Source: Halobacteriovorax sp. HLS
GTDB lineage: Bacteria; Bdellovibrionota; Bacteriovoracia; Bacteriovoracales; Bacteriovoracaceae
Length of the DNA: 64,000 nucleotides
Reading direction: 5' to 3'
Assembly (NCBI RefSeq): GCF_004006665.1
Contig: NZ_QOCL01000013.1
Location: 117,977-181,976 of the forward strand
Part shown: positions 35,226-44,065 of the stretch, in pieces
How the letters are laid out: every line of letters begins with the position of its first letter
Position numbering within the stretch: position 1 is the first letter of the stretch
Translations under genes and position numbers: made by a program
Notes under the pieces: model-generated
What the model was told of the DNA's origin: nothing
Databases searched by the model: none
Seen by the model: the letters and a program-made list of their open reading frames with translations, nothing else

Positions 35226-36242
35226 ATGTCTAAATTAAGAATTCTTGTATCTGAAACTTTTGATCCCTGGTTTAATCTTGCCACTGAAGATTGGATCTTC
35301 AGGGATATGGACCCAGAGACTCATGTTCTCTATCTTTGGAGAAATTCAGATACTGTAGTCATAGGTCGTTTTCAAAACCCTTGGACAGAGTGTAACACAG
35401 AGAAAATGGAGCAAGACTCTATTAAGCTGGCCCGCAGGCAAAGTGGTGGTGGCGCCGTCTATCACGATCTTGGAAATACAAATTTTACATTTATGAGCTC
35501 AAAGCAAAATTATGATAAGAGTGTTAATAATAAAATCATTATTTCTGCACTAGAGCAATTTGGTATCAAAGCCTATGCATCAGGTCGTAACGATATATTG
35601 GTTGATGACCATGAAGGTGCTAAGAAGATCAGTGGCTCTGCATTTAAAGAAACAAAAGATCGTTCATTCCATCATGGAACTCTTCTTATAAATGCCGATC
35701 TTACTAAATTAGGGCAATATCTAAATCCGAGTAAGAAGAAACTCGAAAGTAAGGGAATTAAAAGCGTAAGGGCGAGAGTAGCAAACCTAACTCAATATAA
35801 TAGCGAGCTAAATCACGACGAGCTTTGCAAGGCCATCATAAAAGAATTCTCAGATCACTATAATGAAAAATGTGAAGTTGAGATTTTAAATAATGATTAT
35901 TTGAAGTCCGTAGCTAAATTAAATAGCTACTATGAAACTCTTAAAGACTGGAAGTGGAGATTTGGTGAGACGCCAAAATTTACTCACACTTTAGAAGAGA
36001 GGTTTTCGTGGGGTGGAATGGAAGTTCATCTAGATTCTCATAAAGGGATAATTACGGACTGTGTTATCTACTCTGACTCTCTTCATCCTGAAATGATTGA
36101 ATTATTAACGGCCTCTCTTTGTCAGATATCATATAGTGTCGACGCAGTGAAAAGTGCTGTTGATAACGTAAAGAAGCAGCTGCCTATGATTATCGAAGAA
36201 CTAGATGAATTTTGTTCGTGGTTAGTTAAACAAATCGCTTAA
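35226..36242 (+). CDS. lplA: Lipoate-protein ligase A
   Basis: The product is 338 residues, as for E. coli LplA. It activates free lipoate with ATP and attaches it to lipoyl domains of 2-oxoacid dehydrogenases and the glycine cleavage system in the cytoplasm. The hallmark RRQSGGGAVYHD is present near residue 73, preceded by NSDTVVIGRFQNPW and followed by NDILVDDHEGAKKISGSAF and HHGTLLINADL. The C-terminal domain (KDWKWRFGETPKFTHTLEERF) is also present. TGAGGAG precedes the ATG. It stands alone upstream of the ABC exporter pair; 41 nt separate them. Confidence 0.93.
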   Translation: MSKLRILVSETFDPWFNLATEDWIFRDMDPETHVLYLWRNSDTVVIGRFQNPWTECNTEKMEQDSIKLARRQSGGGAVYHDLGNTNFTFMSSKQNYDKSVNNKIIISALEQFGIKAYASGRNDILVDDHEGAKKISGSAFKETKDRSFHHGTLLINADLTKLGQYLNPSKKKLESKGIKSVRARVANLTQYNSELNHDELCKAIIKEFSDHYNEKCEVEILNNDYLKSVAKLNSYYETLKDWKWRFGETPKFTHTLEERFSWGGMEVHLDSHKGIITDCVIYSDSLHPEMIELLTASLCQISYSVDAVKSAVDNVKKQLPMIIEELDEFCSWLVKQIA

Positions 36243-36283
36243 AGTTTCTTTCCAAAAGGAGATGAGAGGCCTAGAATTTTATC

Positions 36284-37978
36284 ATGTCTAACTCATCATC
36301 TCTTTCTATTTGGAAAACATATATTAGTGACCATAAGACCAATTATATAATTGGTATACTTATGGTGCTTCTAACTAATATTTGCCAAGTTCTTACAACT
36401 CGAATCGTTGGCTGGGTAATTAACTTTCTAAATTCTGATCCTATTCCTAAATACTTCATTGGGCAAAACGATTTAGATACTTTTTATCGTATCTTTTGGA
36501 TCTTTGTTATTTGTCGAATACTTATCACCATTGGTCGAATGGGCTGGAGAATTACTCTTGGTAGACAAACACATATGGCCTCCGCTTATCTTCGAAAAAA
36601 AATCTGGGATAACGTAAGATATTTTAAAAGAGGGGACCTTAACACTTCTTTTACTAAGGGGCACTTAATGAATGCCTCAAATAGTGATGTTAATTCTTCT
36701 CGATTTATATTTGGATTCACTATCGTTGGTTTTGTTGATGTCCTATTCCTGGGAATTCTAACAATCGCTTCGATGTTATTAATCAGTTGGAAGATGACAA
36801 TTGTTTCTATCGTTGTGCTCTCTATATTACCTGTGCTGGTGAAGAAGTTATCCGCCAGTGAAATTATAAAATTTAAGCGATCTCAGAAAAAGCTGGGTGA
36901 GTTTAATGATCTTGTTTCTCAGGTCATTAGTACTGTGAAGCTACAGAGGCTAACTCAGACGGCACATTTTTGGGTTAAGAGACTAGTTGATAGTGCGGAT
37001 AAGTACAAAGACGTTAGAAGAGATGCACTTGAAACTTCATTAAAGTATATCCCCGTTATGGGAGGCTCCTCTGTTGTAAGTTATATTGTTCTCTTTGCTT
37101 TAGGAATGAATCTTGTTATTTCAAACCAAATGAGTGTCGGAGACTTTGTGACAATGCAAGGGCTCATCTTTCTTTTACAAGATCCTCTCATGGAAATGGG
37201 CTTTATTATTTCTGACTGGAAAAAAGGGACGACAAGTCTTGAAAGACTTAATGAGATTTATATCAACGAGAAAGAAGATCACCTCTTCAATAAAGGTGAA
37301 CCAATTAAAGAAGACGAATATGTTTTAAAAGTTAAAGACCTAAGTTTCTCTTATGCTGAAAGTGAAGGAGAATTAATTAACAAGTTAAATCTTTCTTTGC
37401 TTCCTGGTGAGCGATTTGGAATCACTGGAGCGATTGGAACAGGGAAAACAACGCTTTTAAATCTTTTAAGTGGGATAGAGAGAAACTATACTGGTAAGAT
37501 TTTTTTTCACGGAAGAGACTTCAACTCCTATGAGCATAATGAACTTAGAAATTATATTAGCATTGTTCAACAAAGACCTTTTCTATTTGCGGACACTATC
37601 AAGAAAAATATTTGTATGGACAATGATCTTAGTGACGAAGATATTTGGTACTACCTTGAATTGGCCGGACTTGATGAAGATGTTAAAAACTTTGAAAATA
37701 AATTAGATACTGCCTTAGGTGAGTGGGGAATTAACTTATCAGGTGGGCAAAAGCAGCGCTTGACCTTGGCCAGGGCCTTAGCAAGGAATCCAAAAGTTCT
37801 ATTCTTGGATGATTGTTTAAGTGCAGTGGATACGGTTACTGAAGAGAAGATATTACAAAACCTTGATCGAGAATTAAGCTCAACAACGCTTGTCTGGGTC
37901 GCCCATAGAAAGTCCACTTTGAAGTACTGCTCTAAGTTTCTTCATCTAGATAGACTTGAAGGTGATACTAATGAGTGA
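36284..37978 (+). CDS. ABC exporter half-transporter, first partner
   Basis: The product is 564 residues: six transmembrane helices (residues 15 to about 310), then one ATPase domain. The ATPase has GAIGTGKTTL (Walker A), a perfect LSGGQ signature and LFLDDCLSAVD as Walker B, where the usual catalytic Glu is Asp. AGGAGATGAG precedes the ATG. It overlaps the second half-transporter gene by 8 nt, so the two form a heterodimer like MdlAB or TM287/288. The Asp at the catalytic position matches the degenerate partner of such pairs. The substrate (lipid, drug or peptide) is not evident. Confidence 0.9.
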   Translation: MSNSSSLSIWKTYISDHKTNYIIGILMVLLTNICQVLTTRIVGWVINFLNSDPIPKYFIGQNDLDTFYRIFWIFVICRILITIGRMGWRITLGRQTHMASAYLRKKIWDNVRYFKRGDLNTSFTKGHLMNASNSDVNSSRFIFGFTIVGFVDVLFLGILTIASMLLISWKMTIVSIVVLSILPVLVKKLSASEIIKFKRSQKKLGEFNDLVSQVISTVKLQRLTQTAHFWVKRLVDSADKYKDVRRDALETSLKYIPVMGGSSVVSYIVLFALGMNLVISNQMSVGDFVTMQGLIFLLQDPLMEMGFIISDWKKGTTSLERLNEIYINEKEDHLFNKGEPIKEDEYVLKVKDLSFSYAESEGELINKLNLSLLPGERFGITGAIGTGKTTLLNLLSGIERNYTGKIFFHGRDFNSYEHNELRNYISIVQQRPFLFADTIKKNICMDNDLSDEDIWYYLELAGLDEDVKNFENKLDTALGEWGINLSGGQKQRLTLARALARNPKVLFLDDCLSAVDTVTEEKILQNLDRELSSTTLVWVAHRKSTLKYCSKFLHLDRLEGDTNE

Positions 37979-39782
37979 GAAACAATATCTACATAAAGAT
38001 GAACAAGATGAAACTAACGTAAAGAATAAGTTTATTAGTGATTTTAGTGCTATTAAATTTCTTATGCGCTATGCTGCCCCTAGAAAGAAGAGCTTCTTCA
38101 TTGCTCTTTTTCTAATGTTGCTAAGTTCTCTTGTGGCAATTTTCTCTTCTAGATCAATGGGGTTTCTAGTTGAAAAAGGTCTCCTCGTTAAGGATATTGA
38201 TGCCTCAACATTTTGGGCCATTAGTATTATCGCTCTTGAAATCCTGGGACTAGCTTTTCAGTGGAGCGGTAGACGAATTCTAATTATAAATGCTTCTTCG
38301 ACGATTTTAGATATTAGAAAGTCTCTATTTAACTTTATTCATAAATTACCCCTTAATTTCTACGATAGACAACCTCAGGGAAGAGTTATAACTAGACTTA
38401 CTCATGATGTTGAAGGTGTGGAAGAATTTTTTACCTCAACTATTGGTCGCTTTGTTAATGCAATCTTTATGGCAATTATCGCAGCAAGTGCGATGTGTAT
38501 AACAGATTTAAAGTTGGGACTTATTCTCGTAAGCTCCATGCTTCCGGCCGTCTTATTCGTATTTGCAACTAAGAAAAAAGTCCGTGATGTAAATAGAAGT
38601 ATGTCTAAACACTCAAGTGCGCTTAATTCTAAATTAAATGAATATATTAATGGTATAGATGTCATTCGCTCATATGGACTTGAGCAATGGTCTAGACAGA
38701 ATTTTGATGATGCTGTGATTAGCCACCAGCAGGCCCAATTAAGTGCGAATTTTCTTTATGCATGGTCTAGACCTTTTACTGCATTTCTCTGTTCGCTACC
38801 ATTAATGGGCCTTGTCTTTTTCGGTGGTAAGGCCGTCATGGCCGGAACTCTTAGCGTAGGAGTTTTTGTTGCATTTATCAGATACTGTGAAAGATTCTTT
38901 TCTCCTATCATGATGTTGGCGCGAGAGATCCACGTTATTCAACAGGCCCTAACAAGTGGTGAGAGGGTTGCAAGCTTCTTTTCTCATGAAACAGAATTAG
39001 ATGTACTGGGAAATAATGGATCTCTTAATTCAGTTGATCTCGAAGGTAGAATTGAGTTTTCTAACGTTTGGATGAGTTATAATCTCGATGATTGGGTTTT
39101 AAAAGATGTTAGCTTTAATATTGAAAAAGGACAGAAGATCGGACTTGTTGGAACTACTGGTTGTGGTAAAACCACAACTGTGAGTCTTCTATCTCGATTA
39201 TATGAGTTTCAAAAGGGTGACATTCTGGTTGATGGTATCTCAATTAGAGATTATGAGCGTAATTTTTTAAGAAAATCTATCGGCTTCGTTTCGCAGGACC
39301 CAATCATCTTTCATGGCAGCTTAAGAGAGAACTTAAGTGCAGACAAGGACACTACTGACGAAGTTCTACTTGATTGTGCTAAAACAACAGGTCTTTTGCA
39401 AGTAATGCAAGAATCAGCAATAACTCTAGATTCAATTGTTTTAGAAAATGGAGAAAACCTAAGTGTAGGCGAGAGACAATTACTTAGTTTAACCAGAGTA
39501 CTATTGCAAAACCCTCGGATACTTATCCTTGATGAAGCAACCGCAAATATAGATCCGCACTATGAGAAGATTATTCATAATGCCGTTAATGAGATTATGG
39601 AATCTAAGACTTGTCTTATTATTGCTCATCGACTTGATACAATTATGAGCTGCGATAATCTTCTTGTTTTCAATAAAGGCCGACTAGTTGAGTCCGGAAA
39701 CCCTAGGGCGTTACTTGAAAGTAAAGGTTTCTTTGCGAGTTTACAAAAGGCCACGGATAAAGTTCAACTTAAGGAATCTTGA
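37971..39782 (+). CDS. ABC exporter half-transporter, second partner
   Basis: The start is the ATG at 37971, inside the end of the partner gene. The product is 603 residues: a 35-residue cytoplasmic arm, six transmembrane helices (about 40-320) and an ATPase domain. The ATPase has GTTGCGKTTT (Walker A), a non-canonical signature LSVGE and ILDEATANID with the catalytic Glu. Together with the partner (canonical signature, Asp in place of Glu) this makes one consensus and one degenerate ATP site, as described for heterodimeric exporters. Family motifs such as RQPQGRVITRLTHDVEGVEEF match the MdlB-like branch. The substrate is unknown. Confidence 0.9.
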   Translation: MSEKQYLHKDEQDETNVKNKFISDFSAIKFLMRYAAPRKKSFFIALFLMLLSSLVAIFSSRSMGFLVEKGLLVKDIDASTFWAISIIALEILGLAFQWSGRRILIINASSTILDIRKSLFNFIHKLPLNFYDRQPQGRVITRLTHDVEGVEEFFTSTIGRFVNAIFMAIIAASAMCITDLKLGLILVSSMLPAVLFVFATKKKVRDVNRSMSKHSSALNSKLNEYINGIDVIRSYGLEQWSRQNFDDAVISHQQAQLSANFLYAWSRPFTAFLCSLPLMGLVFFGGKAVMAGTLSVGVFVAFIRYCERFFSPIMMLAREIHVIQQALTSGERVASFFSHETELDVLGNNGSLNSVDLEGRIEFSNVWMSYNLDDWVLKDVSFNIEKGQKIGLVGTTGCGKTTTVSLLSRLYEFQKGDILVDGISIRDYERNFLRKSIGFVSQDPIIFHGSLRENLSADKDTTDEVLLDCAKTTGLLQVMQESAITLDSIVLENGENLSVGERQLLSLTRVLLQNPRILILDEATANIDPHYEKIIHNAVNEIMESKTCLIIAHRLDTIMSCDNLLVFNKGRLVESGNPRALLESKGFFASLQKATDKVQLKES

Positions 39783-39817
39783 GTTTATCTCTGTAAAAAA
39801 ACTTCCGATAGGATGTT

Positions 39818-40969
39818 ATGAATTTTAAAACTTACGAACAGCTTAAAGAATATCTTTTAAAGAATCATTGTAAAGATGATGAGGTGACAATCTCTCGATC
39901 TGAGCTAGAGTCATTAACTCTTGAGTCGGCGGTTGAGGTTGATTCTTTATACGAGAATATATTTGATGCTGTTCCTTGCACTATTTCAGTTGTAAATTCA
40001 GAAATGGAATATATTAAAGTTAACTCTACTTTAGCGCAGCTTTGTGATTTAGCACCTACTGACTTTATTGGAAACAAAGTAGGTTTCTACACGGATAATA
40101 AGTTCTTCTTTAACTTTGTAAAAAAACTCTTTAATTCCTCTCAATCGTCAATTTCTCAGGAGATTAAATCCACTGTTAATGGTATTGACCATATCTTTTG
40201 GGTAAGTGCTAATAAGATTAATAACTCTCAAGAGGCAGTTCTTATTGGCGTCGATATAACAGATATTAAAAGACTTGAAGGTCAGGTTCAATTCAATGAA
40301 AAGCTTACCGCCTTAGGTGAAATGGTGGCAGGAATTATTCACGATATAAAAAATCCACTAACAGTCATCTCAGGAAGTGCTCAGATGCTCAAACGTCTAG
40401 GTCCACAGAATCCTGAGAAATTAGAGAAAATTGCATATAGGATAGAGGCAACTTCAGATAGAATTTTAAAAATCGTAGACTCTATAAAAGTATTTGCACG
40501 TACTGGTGAAGATGATCCTTTTGTAAAACAAGATATTATTAAAATCTTTGATGAGTCTGTTGATATTTGTAATCATAAATTTCATCAATCTCATATTGAT
40601 TTGAAAGTTGTAGGAAGAGATCGTAAATTTATTGAAGAAGTTAATGAGACTCGTATTTTTCAAGTCTTTGTTAATCTTCTAAGTAATGCTTGTGATGCAA
40701 TTAATGAACTAGAAGAAATAGAAAAGTGGGTTAGTGTTGAATTTCTTCCAGACCTAAAACAAGTTAAACTAAGAGACTGCGGTAAGGGAATAGACCCTAA
40801 AGTGAGTGAGAAAATATTCAGCTCATTCTATACAACTAAAGGTGTTGGAGTCGGCTCTGGCCTGGGTCTATCTAATTGTAAGAGAATTATGCAAGAGCAT
40901 AGTGGTGATATCTTTGTGGATCATAGTGATGATAATACGTGCTTTGTTATTCAGTTTGCAAGTAACTAA
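39818..40969 (+). CDS. Soluble PAS-domain histidine kinase
   Basis: The product is 383 residues with no membrane segment, so it is cytoplasmic. Residues 1-40 are a short helical start, 41-150 a PAS domain (ENIFDAVPCTISVVNSEM, then VDITDIKRLE). The HisKA domain follows with the phospho-acceptor His175 in AGIIHDIKNPLT, then a complete ATPase: VNLLSNACDAI (N box), DCGKGID (G1), FSSFYTTK (F), GSGLGLS (G2). This is the NtrB type of organisation. No response-regulator gene is adjacent, so it is an orphan kinase. Its 3' end overlaps the convergent hydrolase gene by 23 nt. Confidence 0.9.
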   Translation: MNFKTYEQLKEYLLKNHCKDDEVTISRSELESLTLESAVEVDSLYENIFDAVPCTISVVNSEMEYIKVNSTLAQLCDLAPTDFIGNKVGFYTDNKFFFNFVKKLFNSSQSSISQEIKSTVNGIDHIFWVSANKINNSQEAVLIGVDITDIKRLEGQVQFNEKLTALGEMVAGIIHDIKNPLTVISGSAQMLKRLGPQNPEKLEKIAYRIEATSDRILKIVDSIKVFARTGEDDPFVKQDIIKIFDESVDICNHKFHQSHIDLKVVGRDRKFIEEVNETRIFQVFVNLLSNACDAINELEEIEKWVSVEFLPDLKQVKLRDCGKGIDPKVSEKIFSSFYTTKGVGVGSGLGLSNCKRIMQEHSGDIFVDHSDDNTCFVIQFASN

Positions 40970-41855
40970 TAATATCTTTTAAGCTTCTTTGAGGAATTTC
41001 AAGTTGAGGAACATGACCTACTTTCTCATAGCTAATATGTTTTAAGTTCTCTACATCCTCTTTCCACTTGCTGGTTTGCTCATAAGGTATCCAAGCATCT
41101 TCTTTTCCCCAAAGTAGAAGAGTAGGTGTTTTAAGTTCTTTGAGATTCGGTACTTGTTTAGAAAGTTTAAGAATCACATTAAAGGTATCCATATACGCTT
41201 GTGCATTGCCTGGAATCAGGCTTAAGTGATAGAAGCGATCATTATCGTATTGGGATAGCTTGCTTGCATCATAGAAGACTGACTCACTTATTTTTTTATA
41301 AATAAATTGGTTTGAAAAAGTTGTGGCCAACCATCTCGTAAACTTATCTTGCCCAAAGTGAACAACAAAAGGAGGATCTAGTGGATATCCTGCCGGTGAG
41401 ATTAAGACTAGTTTGTTAACTTTATTGGGATACTTTAGAGCATAATTCCATGCCATATATCCACCAAGGCTATTTCCTATAATTGATACATTTTCTATTT
41501 CAAGCTTTTGCAAAAACTTATTAATGAGATCTATATAATTCTGTGTTGTGTAACTTTTATTCCACTGGCCTGTTAGCCCATAGCCGGGAAGATCAATAGA
41601 GATGAACTGAAATTTACTTTGGACAAGTCCATCCTTCCAGTGACGCCAGGTGTGTAGACTATCACAAATACCGTGCAAAAGAAGTACAGGCCTACCTTTA
41701 CCAAATGATCTATAGTGAATCATTTGGCCATCGATTTCTAAGAATTTGCTACCATGTTCTTTTTTAGAATATAGCTCTTTGTAATCTACTGTAGGTGTTG
41801 ATGTGCATGAATATACACACAAACTGAGCGCTATTATGAAAAGAGCTTTTACCAT
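40947..41855 (-). CDS. Lipoprotein alpha/beta hydrolase
   Basis: The product is 302 residues. The signal peptide ends with VYSCTS, so Cys17 is probably lipidated and the enzyme faces the periplasm. The alpha/beta-hydrolase triad is visible: oxyanion loop LLHGICDS, nucleophile elbow GNSLGGYM, late acid near LLWGKEDAW, and histidine in VGHVPQLE. Substrate unknown; esterase or C-C hydrolase are options. It is the last gene of the four-gene leftward operon: its start lies 7 nt inside the previous gene. Confidence 0.85.
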   Translation of the reverse strand: MVKALFIIALSLCVYSCTSTPTVDYKELYSKKEHGSKFLEIDGQMIHYRSFGKGRPVLLLHGICDSLHTWRHWKDGLVQSKFQFISIDLPGYGLTGQWNKSYTTQNYIDLINKFLQKLEIENVSIIGNSLGGYMAWNYALKYPNKVNKLVLISPAGYPLDPPFVVHFGQDKFTRWLATTFSNQFIYKKISESVFYDASKLSQYDNDRFYHLSLIPGNAQAYMDTFNVILKLSKQVPNLKELKTPTLLLWGKEDAWIPYEQTSKWKEDVENLKHISYEKVGHVPQLEIPQRSLKDIISYLQTE

Positions 41856-42871
41856 AAGTCTTGATCTAAAAAGAGTCCGTGAGACATATTTACTTTATAA
41901 GACTCAACCTTTCTGATTCCTAATGCTTCCATAAAACCTAGTACTAAGGCAATATTTGTGACATCTGTTGGGGCATACTTTCCTCCAATTTGCCTATCAC
42001 TTAGCTTAGACCTTTTATTAAGGGCAATTCTCAGTTGTGGTTGATTGTATATATGACCTTTCTTCAAGGCCTGCTTACGAATTGAGTAGTAATGAACTCC
42101 GCCTATACCAAAGACTCTCGCTCTTTCAATATACTTCTTTACGTGCTCTGGAACATTTCCATGGGCAAAGAATCTTGATAGGGCAAGTGATTTCTTCGCC
42201 TTTGACTTTCCTAGAGGATTAGGGGATTTCGTCCCAGCACCGTAGTAATTTTCTAAAACTTTTTCTTTGAAACTTACGCTTGCAAGTTTTCCGAGATAGA
42301 AATGAAACTTACCATCTTCAACATAGGTCATCTGCATTGATCCGCCACCGATATCCCAAACGACAATATTGTCTTTATCGCTAAATGGGTGTTTCGTCTT
42401 GGCCCCAAGGTAGCCATATCTTGCTTCTAGCTCTTGAGTAATGACCTTAATTCCAATACCTGTTTCACTAATTATTCTGTCTATGGTCTCAGTTCCGTTG
42501 TTCGCGTTCCTAAAGGCCTCAGTTGCTAATCCCTGAAATTCCTTTACTCCTAGATCTAGCGCAGTTTGCTTTAGCTCTTGAAGCTCTTCAATACCTTCTT
42601 TGATAATCTTTTCTGAAAAGCTATTATTATTTTCATATAATGATTCTTTATATGTCACTGAACTTTGATCTTCAAAAAGTACTTCTACAATTTGATTCTT
42701 ACACTGGTCCACTTTTGCAACAGTCATCTTAGTTGAGCCCGAACCAATGTCAAAAGCGGCCCTGTTAATAAGGCAGTTTTGCTTACTAGTTGTGGAGCAA
42801 CTCGATAAGAATACGAGTGTAACTAGAAGGTAAAAATTATTTCTTGTAAACAAAAGCTGTCTCTCTAACAT
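41849..42871 (-). CDS. Exported Ppx/GppA-like phosphatase, lipoprotein
   Basis: The product is 340 residues. Residues 13-25 form a lipoprotein signal (LLVTLVFLSSCSTT, Cys25). The mature protein is an actin-fold Ppx/GppA domain: AAFDIGSGSTKM (phosphate 1), GLATEAFRNANNG (the catalytic-Glu region), WDIGGGSMQM (phosphate 2) and a closing FGIGG/MSHGLFLD. Ppx and GppA hydrolyse polyphosphate or pppGpp in the cytoplasm; a lipid-anchored exported form is unusual, since ATP-independent exopolyphosphatase would then act on periplasmic or external polyphosphate. Length fits the catalytic core without the HD-like C-terminal half. It starts 35 nt inside the methyltransferase gene. Confidence 0.8.
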   Translation of the reverse strand: MLERQLLFTRNNFYLLVTLVFLSSCSTTSKQNCLINRAAFDIGSGSTKMTVAKVDQCKNQIVEVLFEDQSSVTYKESLYENNNSFSEKIIKEGIEELQELKQTALDLGVKEFQGLATEAFRNANNGTETIDRIISETGIGIKVITQELEARYGYLGAKTKHPFSDKDNIVVWDIGGGSMQMTYVEDGKFHFYLGKLASVSFKEKVLENYYGAGTKSPNPLGKSKAKKSLALSRFFAHGNVPEHVKKYIERARVFGIGGVHYYSIRKQALKKGHIYNQPQLRIALNKRSKLSDRQIGGKYAPTDVTNIALVLGFMEALGIRKVESYKVNMSHGLFLDQDLW

Positions 42872-43991
42872 TTCTAATTCTCGTTTTTGTATTTTCTTTT
42901 TTTAATGCTTTAGAGTCTCTTTCGTTTAGATAATTCTTATACATTTTTAATATGCTCTTTCCGATTGCTTTGGCCATAAGAGGAGGTACCGCATTACCAA
43001 TTTGTCTCCACTGTGCAGAAAGAGGTCCCATGAATTCAAAATTATTCGGAAAACTCTGTAGGGCAGCAGCTTCTCTTTGAGTTAAGTATCTATCCTCAAC
43101 TGGATGAAAGTAACTATGTCTATGTGTCATAATTGTTGGACTTGGAAGTGAGCGATCAAGTCTTTGATACTTTGTTTGACGAAATCTATTCTCTCTTAGA
43201 TTCTTCCAGTCCACACCAAGCTTTAGTGATGGAGTAAAGTACTTCTTCTCATCAGCTTCGTAGCGAATACCTTTACCTTCAGGAATTCTCGCAATTCTCT
43301 TTTTCTCTATCTTCGATTTCAAGTGCGCACTATCAAGGTCATGATTTAGGAACTCACCTGATTTCGTTGCGAGATTACTAAGAGCATCACCCACAGTCAT
43401 CGAAGGACGATGGGTTTTTGCAATGACGACATCATGGGTTTTCTTTGGAAATTCTATTTCTACATTTATTCTTGTTCCAATAAGAATAGTTCTTCTTCTC
43501 TTTTCTGGAACACCATAGTTTTGTGAGGACATAACTTGGACATCCATATCGTATCCAAGAGATTTAAATTTTTTAAAGATATTCTGTAAAGTATCCTCAT
43601 TCTTTTTAGCAAGAAGTCCTGTTACATTCTCAATAATGACGAAGTATGGTTTGGTTATTCTTACCACACGACAAAATTCAAGAAAGAGAGTGTTTCTCAT
43701 GTCATCAGGATTACCTAGGCCTACAGTTGAAAAACCTTGGCATGGAGGTCCACCAACAACGAGATGAACTGGGTTACCATCTAACTTCTCTAGCAATTCT
43801 TTCTTTTGAAGCTTTCTTATATCACCACAAAAAGCTTGTGCCTTACGGTGATTCTTTGCAAATGTCTGCATTGCATATTTGTCGTAATCTATTCCCAGTA
43901 GGCAATTGAGTCCTGCGAGTTCTAGCCCGCACGAGAGTCCGCCTGCACCCGCGAAGATGTCGATAAAATTCAAAGTATTTTTCTTTGTCAT
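42837..43991 (-). CDS. DNA (cytosine-5) methyltransferase
   Basis: The product is 384 residues with the full set of motifs in order: FIDIFAGAGGLSCG (I, AdoMet), GGPPCQGFSTVG (IV, catalytic Cys), IIENVTGLL (VI), QNYGVPEKRRR (VIII), a target-recognition region of about 90 residues from residue 190, then HRHSYFHPVEDRYLTQREAAALQSFP (IX) and QIGNAVPPLMA (X). It transfers a methyl group to C5 of cytosine in a specific duplex site. The recognition sequence cannot be read from the protein. No restriction endonuclease or Vsr gene lies next to it; instead it is in an operon with a Walker-less ABC-like protein and two lipoprotein enzymes, so it may be an orphan regulatory or protective methylase. Confidence 0.92.
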   Translation of the reverse strand: MTKKNTLNFIDIFAGAGGLSCGLELAGLNCLLGIDYDKYAMQTFAKNHRKAQAFCGDIRKLQKKELLEKLDGNPVHLVVGGPPCQGFSTVGLGNPDDMRNTLFLEFCRVVRITKPYFVIIENVTGLLAKKNEDTLQNIFKKFKSLGYDMDVQVMSSQNYGVPEKRRRTILIGTRINVEIEFPKKTHDVVIAKTHRPSMTVGDALSNLATKSGEFLNHDLDSAHLKSKIEKKRIARIPEGKGIRYEADEKKYFTPSLKLGVDWKNLRENRFRQTKYQRLDRSLPSPTIMTHRHSYFHPVEDRYLTQREAAALQSFPNNFEFMGPLSAQWRQIGNAVPPLMAKAIGKSILKMYKNYLNERDSKALKKENTKTRIRNVRETAFVYKK

Positions 43992-44065
43992 TTTGTCTCT
44001 GTGTTTGTGTGGTTTATCTTTTATTTCAAGATATTATCCGATTAGGCACCTTAATCTGTCAAATA

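Noticed and set aside
42837..43991. Complete restriction-modification system with the methyltransferase
   Set aside because: None of the neighbours resembles an endonuclease; the only nuclease-like gene is 19 kb away at 23398.
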